This document shows, one piece after another, positions 1 through 8,481 of a stretch of 64,000 nucleotides of DNA (the first letter of the stretch is position 1; every line of letters begins with the position of its first letter). This DNA comes from Sphingobacteriia bacterium RIFOXYC2_FULL_35_18. Lineage in GTDB: Bacteria; Bacteroidota; Bacteroidia; Chitinophagales; Chitinophagaceae. The stretch covers positions 1,083,007 to 1,147,006 of the forward strand of contig MIAG01000001.1 in the NCBI GenBank assembly GCA_001829005.1. The letters are read 5' to 3'. Both the position numbers and the translations under genes were made by a program. The notes under the pieces were generated by a model. It ran no database searches. It was not told the DNA's origin and saw only the letters and a program-made list of their open reading frames with translations.

Positions 1-31
1 TTTTGTTAAATTATTTAAGGACTATTTAATA

Positions 32-427
32 TTATGCCTGCTGATTTTTTCTTTGGAAGGTCGCAATCAGAAATATAATGGATGTGAATACAAATAATCC
101 TATGCTGATTTGTGGAACAAGCTCCGTTAATGTACTGTAATTATAACTTGCGCCTGGTCTTAGGAAATACGCAATTAAACCTCCATACATTAAACCGACT
201 GCTAAAAGCCTTTTACTAAAGGAATATTTTTTGGGGAATATGACTTCCCTGCCAAGAAGTAAAACTCCAATAAATGTGGGAATGCTTATTAACCAATATT
301 CAATAAAAAAAAGCCCGAATAAAAAGCTCAATCCATAAAGGCCACACATTTTAGGACCACATATAATTATACATGAGTAGCTAATAATGACCCAGACTGG
401 GTTCATTTTTTTGATGGAAAATTTCAT
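32..427 (-). CDS. Small integral membrane protein, unknown function
   Basis: A 131-residue protein with about four hydrophobic segments (roughly residues 12-30, 31-60, 72-90 and 104-124) and short charged loops, ending in a basic, Gln-rich tail (RKNQQA). No catalytic motif or known family is evident. It lies directly downstream of dxs on the same strand with a 13-base gap, so it could be the last gene of a dxs transcript. That the reading frame is a gene is supported by the strand continuity and membrane-protein pattern; the function is unknown. Confidence 0.6.
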   Translation of the reverse strand: MKFSIKKMNPVWVIISYSCIIICGPKMCGLYGLSFLFGLFFIEYWLISIPTFIGVLLLGREVIFPKKYSFSKRLLAVGLMYGGLIAYFLRPGASYNYSTLTELVPQISIGLFVFTSIIFLIATFQRKNQQA

Positions 428-440
428 TTAAAAAACAGTA

Positions 441-2375
441 TTATCCAAGTATTGAATTTGACACGTTAACTTTCTCCTTCATGAGCTCTCTCACTGCATC
501 AGCAATGCCTTCCGCATCATAAGCACATTCTCTATGTAGTTCTTTTGGTGTACCGTGTTCTACTAACCTGTCGGGAATTCCTAAGATTTTAACATCGGCC
601 TTGTATCTGTTTGCGTTCATGAATTCTAATACGGCCGATCCAAATCCACCCACTACAGTACCGTCTTCAACGGTTACAATTTTTGAATAATTGCTGAACA
701 CTTCGTGCAATAAATCAGCATCTATTGGTTTTACAAAACGTAGATCGTAATGCGCAGGATCAATTCCCTCTGTTCTTAAATTGCGGATGGCTGTTTGTGC
801 AAAATTACCTGGATGGCCAAAGCTTAAAATAGCCACTTCTTTTCCATCTTTTAATTTGCGCCCTTTACCAATCGTAATTGCTTCAAATGGTGTTCTCCAT
901 TCTGGCATAACACCTTCTCCTCTCGGATAACGAATCACCACCGGATACTGTGTTTCATCTAGCTGAGCTGTGTACATTAGGTTGCGCAATTCTTTTTCAT
1001 TCATGGGTGCTGCAATAATTAAATTAGGAATGCAACGCATGAAGGAAATATCATAACAACCGTGGTGAGTAGGCCCATCTTCTCCCACTAAGCCAGCACG
1101 GTCTAAACAAAATACAACGGGTAATTTTTGCAAAGCAACATCATGTACCACTTGGTCATACGCGCGTTGCATAAAGGAAGAATAAATATTACAGAACACC
1201 CTTAATCCCTGTGTAGCCATTCCTGCACTTACTGTAACTGCGTGTTGCTCACAAATGCCTACATCAAATGCGCGATCAGGCATTTTATCCATCATGAATT
1301 TAAGCGAAGAACCACTTGGCATGGCAGGTGTAACTCCCATTACTTTGGTGTTGGCTTCTGCTAATTCAATCATGGTATGTCCAAATACATCTTGGTATTT
1401 AGGGGGCTGTGGAACATCTATTTTCTTTTTGAAAATCTCTCCAGTTGTTTTGTCGAATAAGCCGGGTGCGTGCCACTTGGTTTGGTCTTTCTCTGCCAGT
1501 TCGTATCCCTTCCCTTTAGTGGTAATAATATGCAATAATTTAGGACCAGGTATTTCTCTTAAGTCCTTTAAAGTATCCACCAACTTGGTAATATTGTGGC
1601 CATCAATTGGACCAAAATAACGCAGCTTTAATGCTTCAAATAAATTGCTGCTTTTGTTTACCACACCCTTGATGCTTGCTTCCATTTTTGAAGCCATTTC
1701 TCTGCTGAAATTTTTACCTACAGGTAATTTGCCCATTAGGTTCCAAATTTCGTCTCTTACTTTATTGTAAGTGGGCGATGTACTAATGTCTGTTAAATAT
1801 TCTTTTAAAGCACCCACATTCGGGTCGATGCTCATACAGTTGTCGTTCAAAATAATCAGTACATCACTATCTGCAACTCCTGCATGGTTCATTGCTTCAA
1901 AAGCCATACCCGCCGTCATAGATCCATCTCCAATAATGGCTACCGATTTTCTGTTTTCTCCTTTTTGTTTTGCAGCAATGGCCATTCCTAATGCCGCAGA
2001 AATAGAAGTGGAGGAGTGCCCAACGCCAAAAGTATCGTATTCACTTTCCGAACGCTTAGGGAAACCACTTAATCCTTTGTATTTTCTGTTGGTAGGAAAA
2101 TTATCTCTTCTACCGGTTAAAATTTTATGACCATAAGCCTGGTGGCCTACATCCCAAACCAATTGATCGTAAGGGGTATTATAGATATAATGTAATGCTA
2201 CTGATAATTCTACCACTCCTAAGCTAGCAGCAAAATGCCCACCGTGCACACTAACTACATCTATGATATATTGTCTTAATTCGTCGCAAATCTGGTGTAA
2301 TTGTGCCCTGCTGAGTTTTTTAAGGTCTTCAGGGTTATTAATATTTTTGAGTAAAGGGCCAGGAACAAACTCCAT
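441..2375 (-). CDS. dxs: 1-deoxy-D-xylulose-5-phosphate synthase
   Basis: This 644-residue protein is a full-length DXP synthase, the thiamine-diphosphate enzyme that condenses pyruvate with glyceraldehyde 3-phosphate in the first step of the non-mevalonate isoprenoid pathway (cytoplasm). The N-terminal domain carries the conserved HFAASLG and DVGHQAYGHKILTGR segments. The ThDP-binding stretch IIGDGSMTAG lies near residue 150. The pyrimidine-binding domain begins around residue 325 with the ICEQHAV motif, and the transketolase C-terminal domain contains VEDGTVVGGFGSAV. Length matches the family. The ATG start gives a short N-terminal extension typical of the family. It diverges from the LytS gene across about 155 bases. 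The supply of isoprenyl diphosphates connects it logically, though not physically, to the PcrB-like gene at 28056. Confidence 0.97.
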   Translation of the reverse strand: MEFVPGPLLKNINNPEDLKKLSRAQLHQICDELRQYIIDVVSVHGGHFAASLGVVELSVALHYIYNTPYDQLVWDVGHQAYGHKILTGRRDNFPTNRKYKGLSGFPKRSESEYDTFGVGHSSTSISAALGMAIAAKQKGENRKSVAIIGDGSMTAGMAFEAMNHAGVADSDVLIILNDNCMSIDPNVGALKEYLTDISTSPTYNKVRDEIWNLMGKLPVGKNFSREMASKMEASIKGVVNKSSNLFEALKLRYFGPIDGHNITKLVDTLKDLREIPGPKLLHIITTKGKGYELAEKDQTKWHAPGLFDKTTGEIFKKKIDVPQPPKYQDVFGHTMIELAEANTKVMGVTPAMPSGSSLKFMMDKMPDRAFDVGICEQHAVTVSAGMATQGLRVFCNIYSSFMQRAYDQVVHDVALQKLPVVFCLDRAGLVGEDGPTHHGCYDISFMRCIPNLIIAAPMNEKELRNLMYTAQLDETQYPVVIRYPRGEGVMPEWRTPFEAITIGKGRKLKDGKEVAILSFGHPGNFAQTAIRNLRTEGIDPAHYDLRFVKPIDADLLHEVFSNYSKIVTVEDGTVVGGFGSAVLEFMNANRYKADVKILGIPDRLVEHGTPKELHRECAYDAEGIADAVRELMKEKVNVSNSILG

Positions 2376-2530
2376 GTACTGCTTAATTTAGTGGTAAAAA
2401 TACAATAACATCCGATAAAAAGGAAGGTTCAGCCTTTTGTTACATTATTTTAAGCCAACCAGCCGCTGAATTTGCCTTTAATCCAATTTGTTCCTTTTCA
2501 AGGGCTTAGCTATATTTAGCTTTGTAAGTC

Positions 2531-3589
2531 ATGAGAACAAAAAGCAAAGCAATACTATATTGGTGGTGTCAAATGGGTGGCTGGCTCCTGTATGGGATAA
2601 CAATGGTGTTTTTTGCCTTTGTTTTCGATAGTAAAATCAATAGCATCTTCTATCCCAAGTTATTGGTGATCATCATTTCTGGTTTATTTTTTACCCATGT
2701 TTTGAGGGAATTAATCAAATTATTCCACTTACTTCCCCCAGATTTATCTAAAAAATGGGTCCAGTTTACAGGTGTGTTAATGTTGATTTTAGTGCTTTTT
2801 AACTTAACCAACTCTGCTATTGCTGAGTGGCTGCACTTGTACAACCCCAAAACAAAGGTTTCTGTAGACAAAAGATTTTTAGTGAACCTAGTTTCAGATT
2901 CTCCTTTGATTTTGGTTTGGGTGTCTATTTATTACCTCTGGCATTATATAGAATTAGGTACAAAAACTGAATTCCAAAAAATTAAACTAGAGAGTTTGGT
3001 GAAGGAAATGGAACTAAAAACCATTAAAAGCCATATTAATCCACACTTTATATTTAACGCACTCAATAGCATTCGTGCATTGGTTGATGAAAATCCGGAA
3101 AGAGCCAGAACAGCCATTACAGAATTGAGTAATTTGCTCAGAAGCAGTATGCAGGCGGAGAAACAAGAGACGGTTCCTTTTGAAAGAGAATTAAATATTG
3201 TAAAAGACTATTTAGCTTTAGAACATATTCGTTTTGAAGACCGATTAATGGTTGAGTATGATATTGATGAAGACACTTTAGATCAACCCATACCTCCTAT
3301 GATGTTACAAACTTTGGTGGAAAATGCCATTAAGCATGGTATTAGTAAAGCCAAAGAAGGGGGAACCATTAAAATAATATCTGATTTCAGGCAATCGCAT
3401 CATGAATTGATTGTACAGAATTCAGGAACAATTTCCGAAATTGCTGATCCAGAAGGTTTTGGTTTGCAAAGTACCAGAAGCAGATTGAAGTTATTGTTTG
3501 GAGATAAAGCTAGTTTTACCATTGAAGCAACAAAGAATAATATAGTTGAAGCAAAAATAATTATGCCAGTACAAGGTGTACCGGCTTAA
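2531..3589 (+). CDS. LytS-family sensor histidine kinase
   Basis: A 352-residue membrane sensor kinase. Four hydrophobic segments occupy about residues 10-150 and have no recognisable extracellular sensor domain. The His_kinase (PF06580-type) phosphoacceptor motif SHINPHFIFNALNSIR lies near residue 167, and the HATPase domain follows, with the N-box QTLVENAIKHG near residue 258 and a GFGLQSTRSRL segment near 318. It is followed 23 bases later by a LytTR response regulator, and the two surely form one two-component system. A TAGCTTTG sequence resembling the Bacteroidota -7 element ends only 6 bases before the ATG at 2531, which implies a very short leader or a slightly later start. The signal it senses cannot be told from sequence. 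Confidence 0.9.
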   Translation: MRTKSKAILYWWCQMGGWLLYGITMVFFAFVFDSKINSIFYPKLLVIIISGLFFTHVLRELIKLFHLLPPDLSKKWVQFTGVLMLILVLFNLTNSAIAEWLHLYNPKTKVSVDKRFLVNLVSDSPLILVWVSIYYLWHYIELGTKTEFQKIKLESLVKEMELKTIKSHINPHFIFNALNSIRALVDENPERARTAITELSNLLRSSMQAEKQETVPFERELNIVKDYLALEHIRFEDRLMVEYDIDEDTLDQPIPPMMLQTLVENAIKHGISKAKEGGTIKIISDFRQSHHELIVQNSGTISEIADPEGFGLQSTRSRLKLLFGDKASFTIEATKNNIVEAKIIMPVQGVPA

Positions 3590-3612
3590 ACACAATAATA
3601 CAATTAGCAATT

Positions 3613-4344
3613 ATGGCAATTAAGGCAATTATTATTGATGATGAAAGATTGGCAAGGAATGAACTGAAGAAGTTGTTGCAAGACCATGGTGATATAGAAG
3701 TGATAGATGAGGCAGCGAATGTAGATGAGGGTATTGAAAAAATTGAAACTCTGAACCCTGATCTAATTTTTCTAGACATTCAAATGCCAGGTAAAACTGG
3801 CTTCGACTTATTGGCCGAAGTAGAGAAAGCGCCTAAAGTAATATTTACTACAGCTTACGATGAATATGCCATTAAAGCATTTGAAGTAAATGCTTTGGAC
3901 TATTTATTAAAACCGATTGAGCCAAAGCGTTTATCTGATGCCATTCAAAAATTGCAAGCAGAGTTATTTAAAGAGAAAATTGGTTTAAGTGGTAATAATA
4001 GAGGACCTCTTACAGAGCAGGATCAGGTTTTTGTAAAAGATGGGGAACGCTGTTGGTTTGTGAAGCTGGGTGAAATCAGGTTATTTGAAAGTGTTGGCAA
4101 TTATGCCAAAGTGTTTTTTGGAACGAATAAGCCGCTGATATTAAAATCGTTGAATGCCTTAGAAGAACGCTTAGATGATCGAATGTTTTTCAGGGCCAAC
4201 AGAAAACATATTATCAATCTAAGATGGATTGAAAAAATTGAACCTTATTTTAATGGGGGATTAATCCTCGATTTAAAAGGTGGGGAAAAGATTGAAGTGA
4301 GCCGTAGACAAACGGTGAAGTTTAAAGAAATGATGAGTTTATAA
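3613..4344 (+). CDS. LytTR-family response regulator
   Basis: A 243-residue cytoplasmic response regulator. The receiver domain (about residues 1-120) has the acidic pocket IIDDE near residue 8, the phospho-acceptor aspartate in LIFLDIQMPG near residue 54, and the conserved Thr and Lys in TTAY and LLKPIEP. The LytTR DNA-binding domain (about residues 140-240) contains the segments FESVGNYAKVFF and FFRANRKHIINLRWI, typical of the family. It lies directly downstream of the LytS kinase, its cognate partner. An M28 peptidase gene follows 15 bases after the stop and may be in the same transcript or a target. Confidence 0.93.
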   Translation: MAIKAIIIDDERLARNELKKLLQDHGDIEVIDEAANVDEGIEKIETLNPDLIFLDIQMPGKTGFDLLAEVEKAPKVIFTTAYDEYAIKAFEVNALDYLLKPIEPKRLSDAIQKLQAELFKEKIGLSGNNRGPLTEQDQVFVKDGERCWFVKLGEIRLFESVGNYAKVFFGTNKPLILKSLNALEERLDDRMFFRANRKHIINLRWIEKIEPYFNGGLILDLKGGEKIEVSRRQTVKFKEMMSL

Positions 4345-4358
4345 TTTAATTGAAAATC

Positions 4359-5651
4359 ATGAAGAAGTTTTTTGTTTCCTTTTGTTTGTTGGGGTTGATA
4401 GTAACTGCCGAAGCGCAAGATTTACAAACCATTATTACAGATGCCGAAGTGCAAAGAGTGGTTGGTACATTGGCTTCTGATGAAATGGAAGGGAGAAGAA
4501 CTTTTACTAAAGGAATAGATAAAGCAGCTGCATTTATTGCTGCTGAATTTAAATCGTATGGTATTCAGCCATTAAAAGGCAGCAATCAATATTTGCAATC
4601 ATTTGCAATGATCAGACCTAAGTTTATTAGTGCGTCTGGTATGCTAAATGAATCAGCTTTAGATACCAAACAAATTATTGCTGTTACTTGCAGTAAAGAC
4701 TTACAGGTTACCGATAAATCGGGATATGAAGTGGCTGTGATTGCAAAGGGAGCTAATTTATTTGGAGAGGCACGCAAATACAGTGGTTTAACTAAGAATA
4801 CTATTGTATTGGTTGATACTTCATTCACTAGCAGTTTTGGAAGATTGGCACAGCTTAAGGGTAATATGTTTTATTCTGATAAGTCGGTTGTTTTTGTTTT
4901 AACTCCTGAAACAGCTATCAAGAGCATTACCATTGATGCAAAACATGATATTCAAGAAATGCCTTTAGCCAATGTAGTTGGTATGATTCCTGGTAAAACT
5001 TTACCGAATGAATATGTGATTTTTTCTGGCCATTATGATCATTTAGGCATTAATACCAGAAATATGGTCAACAACGATTCTATTTATAATGGAGCCAATG
5101 ATGACGCGGCTGGAACTACTGCTATGATGTTATTGGCTAAATATTATGCTGCAACCAAGAGCAATGATCGCACGTTGATTTTTGCTGCTTTTACTGCGGA
5201 AGAAGTAGGTGGATTTGGTGCTCAATATTTTTCTAAACAATTCAATCCATTGGATGTGAAAGCCATGTTCAATATTGAAATGATTGGTAGTGAAAGTAAA
5301 TGGGGTAAGAACAGTGCATTTATCACTGGGTATGAAAAAACAGATATGGGTAAATTATTACAAGGTAATTTAACTGGAACTAATTTTACTTTCTATCCTG
5401 ATCCATATACCAGTCAAAATTTATTTTATCGTTCTGATAATGCAACATTGGCAAGATTGGGTGTGCCAGCACATACTATTTCAACTACTAAAATAGATGT
5501 TGATCCTTACTACCATAAAGCATCGGATGAACTAAGTACCATCGATATTTCGAATATGACTCAGATCATCCGATCTATTGCTTTAAGTGCTAGAGGAATC
5601 ATCAGTGGAAAAGAAACTCCCACGAGAGTTGATACCAGTAGCTTAAGATAA
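4359..5651 (+). CDS. M28-family zinc aminopeptidase, secreted
   Basis: About 430 residues with an N-terminal Sec signal peptide (MKKFFVSFCLLGL..., probable cleavage after TAEA). The M28 domain holds the di-zinc ligands in the usual order: His and Asp in SGHYDHLG, Asp in NGANDDAAG, the Glu pair in TAEEVGG, Glu in NIEMIG, and His in PAHTIS. All ligands are present, so an active exo-peptidase in the periplasm or outside the cell is likely. A PA-like insert between residues 60 and 200 is common in the family. I chose ATG 4359 rather than the in-frame TTG 4350 because it gives a normal signal peptide. It lies 14 bases downstream of the LytTR regulator, so coupling with that system is possible. It converges with the gene at 5662. 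Confidence 0.92.
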   Translation: MKKFFVSFCLLGLIVTAEAQDLQTIITDAEVQRVVGTLASDEMEGRRTFTKGIDKAAAFIAAEFKSYGIQPLKGSNQYLQSFAMIRPKFISASGMLNESALDTKQIIAVTCSKDLQVTDKSGYEVAVIAKGANLFGEARKYSGLTKNTIVLVDTSFTSSFGRLAQLKGNMFYSDKSVVFVLTPETAIKSITIDAKHDIQEMPLANVVGMIPGKTLPNEYVIFSGHYDHLGINTRNMVNNDSIYNGANDDAAGTTAMMLLAKYYAATKSNDRTLIFAAFTAEEVGGFGAQYFSKQFNPLDVKAMFNIEMIGSESKWGKNSAFITGYEKTDMGKLLQGNLTGTNFTFYPDPYTSQNLFYRSDNATLARLGVPAHTISTTKIDVDPYYHKASDELSTIDISNMTQIIRSIALSARGIISGKETPTRVDTSSLR

Positions 5652-5661
5652 GTTGGTTTTT

Positions 5662-6150
5662 CTAGAAAGTATATCTTAAACTAAGTCCTCCATCCATATA
5701 AAAATAGTTGCCTCCAAAAAAGTCAACAAATGGTTTAATATCCATACTGATATTGATAGGTGCTTTATTTAATTTAAAATCTAATCCAAGTATTCCATCA
5801 ATGCCTACTACGGTAGAAGAAGTATAGATTCTGCTGTCGTTATAATAGTATCTACCACCATCTTGAAAAAATCCAAGGTGACCACCAAAACCATAAAATA
5901 TTTTTGCACTACCTGCTCCACCTAAGGGTGCATGCTTTTCATATAAGCCAGTTACAATAACACTCTGTCTTCCTAAACTAACTATACCTTCTAAGGCGGT
6001 GGTCTGATTGGTAAAATGTTTTAATGTTAATCCGCTGGTTAAACCACCGAATCTTAAACCTAATCCGTTTTTGTAAGACTGTGCATTGGTAGTAGTATAT
6101 ATGCTAAGTGCGCATAAAATAGTAGCTACAATAAAAATGTTCTTTTTCAT
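5662..6150 (-). CDS. Small outer-membrane beta-barrel-like protein
   Basis: A 162-residue protein with a clear signal peptide (MKKNIFIVATILCALSIYTT, cleavage near NAQS). The mature part is Gly- and aromatic-rich with alternating polar and hydrophobic stretches, for example LGLRFGGLTSGLTLKHF and a C-terminal GGLSLRYTF that ends in Phe. This pattern suits an 8-strand outer-membrane barrel. I do not recognise a more specific family. It converges on the M28 peptidase (10-base gap) and diverges from the ice-binding lipoprotein across 176 bases. The function is unknown. Confidence 0.75.
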   Translation of the reverse strand: MKKNIFIVATILCALSIYTTTNAQSYKNGLGLRFGGLTSGLTLKHFTNQTTALEGIVSLGRQSVIVTGLYEKHAPLGGAGSAKIFYGFGGHLGFFQDGGRYYYNDSRIYTSSTVVGIDGILGLDFKLNKAPINISMDIKPFVDFFGGNYFYMDGGLSLRYTF

Positions 6151-6326
6151 ATTTTTTTTTCTGATAATGCATGCAAGATTGGCTTTTTGTATTAGATCAG
6201 CATTATACTATTCAACGTTTTAATTACATCATTCACATATCTGTGATTCATGTAATTAACAAGCTCAATTGTGTAAGTAGTTTGGTTTTTATTATTTGAA
6301 CATTTGGCTAATTAATTTTTCAAACT

Positions 6327-8450
6327 ATGAAACACATTTTTACATTTTTACCGAAAAGACTAAAAGCACTCTTTAGTCCTACAATAAAATTATTGTTGGT
6401 CACCTTATTATTTAGCATGGGCTGCAAAAAAGGAATAGAAGAAACTGGCACCATTGCCATCTGTCCTGAAGTAGTTTCTACTGATCCTGTTGCTGGTGCA
6501 ATTAATGTACCTACTATTAAAGTGATTGCTGCAACTTTTAATGAGCCAATGAATCCTGCTACTATTAATAATAGTACGTTTTTATTACAAGAAGGAACCG
6601 TATTGGTTTCTGGAGCTGTTAGTTATACTGGCTCTACCGCCAGTTTTACTCCCTCAGTACCTTTAAAAAGTAATACAGTTTATACCGCTACTATTACTAC
6701 GGGTGCAAAAGACAACTTAAAAAGTTCAATGATTCAAAATTATGTTTGGTCCTTTAATACAGGAGCAGTACCTACTGTTGTTTCAACAGATCCAGTGAAT
6801 GATGCAGCCAATGTTGCTTTAATAAAAAATGTTTCTGCAACATTTAGTACTGCAATGAATCCTGCAACTATAACTAGTAGTAGCTTTATATTAAAGCAAG
6901 GTGTTAATGTAATTGCAGGTGGTGTTACCTATAGTGGAACAACCGCAGTATTTACTCCTGTTGCTTCCTTTTTAGAGAATACTGTTTACACGGCTACTAT
7001 TGTTAAAACATCTAAAGACTTAGCTGGTAATGCAATGGTTGCAGATTATACTTGGAGTTTTGCAACTGGAACTATCCCAATTGTTGTATCAACTAGCCCT
7101 GTTAATGGTGCAGCTGATGTGGTATTGAATAAAGTAGTTACTGCAAGCTTTAGTAAAGTGATGAATCCTGCAACAATGGATAGAACTACATTCCTTTTAA
7201 GCAATGGAACAACTCCTGTTTTGGGTGATGTTACGTATACGGGTAATACAGCTAGTTTTAAACCTGTTGTGAATTTATTGCCAAATACTTTATATACAGG
7301 AACTATTACCACAGGTGTTCGTGATTCTTCAGGAAATGCATTAGCAAGTAACTATACATGGACTTTTAGAACAGGTGTATTATTGGATATCATTAAACCC
7401 CTTGTTGTATCTACTGATCCTATCAATGGTGCGTTTAATGTTCCATTAAACAAAGTCATCACTGCTACATTTAGTGAGAACATGGATCTTAGTTCAATTA
7501 ACAATACAACTTTTCTTGTTAAAAACGGAACAGCTACTATTCCTGGTACTATAACTTATACTGGCAAAGTTGCAAGTTTTGTACCAACTGGTGGATTGGC
7601 TTCTAACACTTTATACACTGGTACCATTACGATTGGTGCAAGAGATATTTCTGGTAATACATTGGCTAGTGATTACACTTGGACATTTACAACAATTCCT
7701 CCTGTGGTCATTCCACCAGTAATTTCTCCTACATTAATTGTGTTTGGTGTGTTTGGCGGTAACGCTGGAATAACCAATCAAGGTTTAAATACAGTCATCA
7801 ATAATGGAGGCATCGGTACAACTGCAGCTTCTACTTTAATCACTGGTTTTCATGATATGATTACGGGTGATGTTTACACAGAAACGCCTTTGAATGTAGG
7901 AAGGGTTAATGGAAGAATTCATACAGCGCCTCCAGCGCCGGGTTCTGCAGCTTCTGCTATCATTGCAGCACAAGGTTTGGCTGATGCCAATGCATTGTAT
8001 TTAAGCACAGCACCAGCTGCTAAACCAGGTGGAATAGATCCAGGTGCAGGAGAACTAGGTGGATTAACACTTGCTCCTGGTGTTTACAAATCTGCTAGTG
8101 GAACTTTTAAAATAAGCAATGGCAATTTAACATTGGATGCAAAGGGTGATCCAAATGCGGTATGGGTATTCCAAACTGCATCTGGCTTAACAGTAGGTAT
8201 TGCAGGACCTACTGGTGCTAAATCGGTTATCATGATTAATGGTGGGCAACCTAAAAACGTGTTTTGGCATGTTGGAAGCGCAGCTACTATTAATGGTGCA
8301 GGTGGCGGAACAATGGTTGGAACAATCATTGCTTATGCTGGTGTTACTTTTTCTACACCAGGAAATGCAACCCAAACTATTTTAAATGGAAGAGCACTCT
8401 CTTTAAATGCTTCTGTAACCATGGTTAATACCACTATTAATGTTCAATAA
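6327..8450 (+). CDS. Lipoprotein with four Big_5 domains and a C-terminal DUF3494 ice-binding domain
   Basis: A 707-residue exported protein. Residues 1-33 form a lipoprotein signal with Cys33 in FSMGC. Four Big_5 Ig-like repeats of about 100 residues follow (about 49-148, 149-250, 251-357, 358-460). Each opens with VVST(D/S)P, has a central (N)P-A-T segment in the first three, and ends with W(S/T)F-T. After a Pro-rich linker (IPPVVIPPVISPT) comes a DUF3494 domain (about 472-707), with the characteristic FGVFGGNAGITNQG, TGDVYTETPLNVGRVNGRIH, GELGGLTLAPGVYKS and FWHVGSAATI segments. DUF3494 is the family of bacterial and algal ice-binding proteins. I infer a surface- or periplasm-tethered ice adhesin. 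An OmpA-family gene follows 31 bases later. The divergent upstream region holds no clear promoter. Confidence 0.9.
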   Translation: MKHIFTFLPKRLKALFSPTIKLLLVTLLFSMGCKKGIEETGTIAICPEVVSTDPVAGAINVPTIKVIAATFNEPMNPATINNSTFLLQEGTVLVSGAVSYTGSTASFTPSVPLKSNTVYTATITTGAKDNLKSSMIQNYVWSFNTGAVPTVVSTDPVNDAANVALIKNVSATFSTAMNPATITSSSFILKQGVNVIAGGVTYSGTTAVFTPVASFLENTVYTATIVKTSKDLAGNAMVADYTWSFATGTIPIVVSTSPVNGAADVVLNKVVTASFSKVMNPATMDRTTFLLSNGTTPVLGDVTYTGNTASFKPVVNLLPNTLYTGTITTGVRDSSGNALASNYTWTFRTGVLLDIIKPLVVSTDPINGAFNVPLNKVITATFSENMDLSSINNTTFLVKNGTATIPGTITYTGKVASFVPTGGLASNTLYTGTITIGARDISGNTLASDYTWTFTTIPPVVIPPVISPTLIVFGVFGGNAGITNQGLNTVINNGGIGTTAASTLITGFHDMITGDVYTETPLNVGRVNGRIHTAPPAPGSAASAIIAAQGLADANALYLSTAPAAKPGGIDPGAGELGGLTLAPGVYKSASGTFKISNGNLTLDAKGDPNAVWVFQTASGLTVGIAGPTGAKSVIMINGGQPKNVFWHVGSAATINGAGGGTMVGTIIAYAGVTFSTPGNATQTILNGRALSLNASVTMVNTTINVQ

Positions 8451-8481
8451 CCTATCTAACTTTTTATTTTAAATATATTTT

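Noticed and set aside
1255..1620. Plus-strand open frame opposite dxs
   Set aside because: It lies wholly within the conserved dxs coding region on the other strand and shows no domain; it is a reading-frame shadow.
8187..8375. Minus-strand Cys-rich open frame inside the ice-binding domain
   Set aside because: The Cys pattern comes from the opposite-strand reading of Gly/Thr/Ala codons; the plus-strand domain is well conserved.
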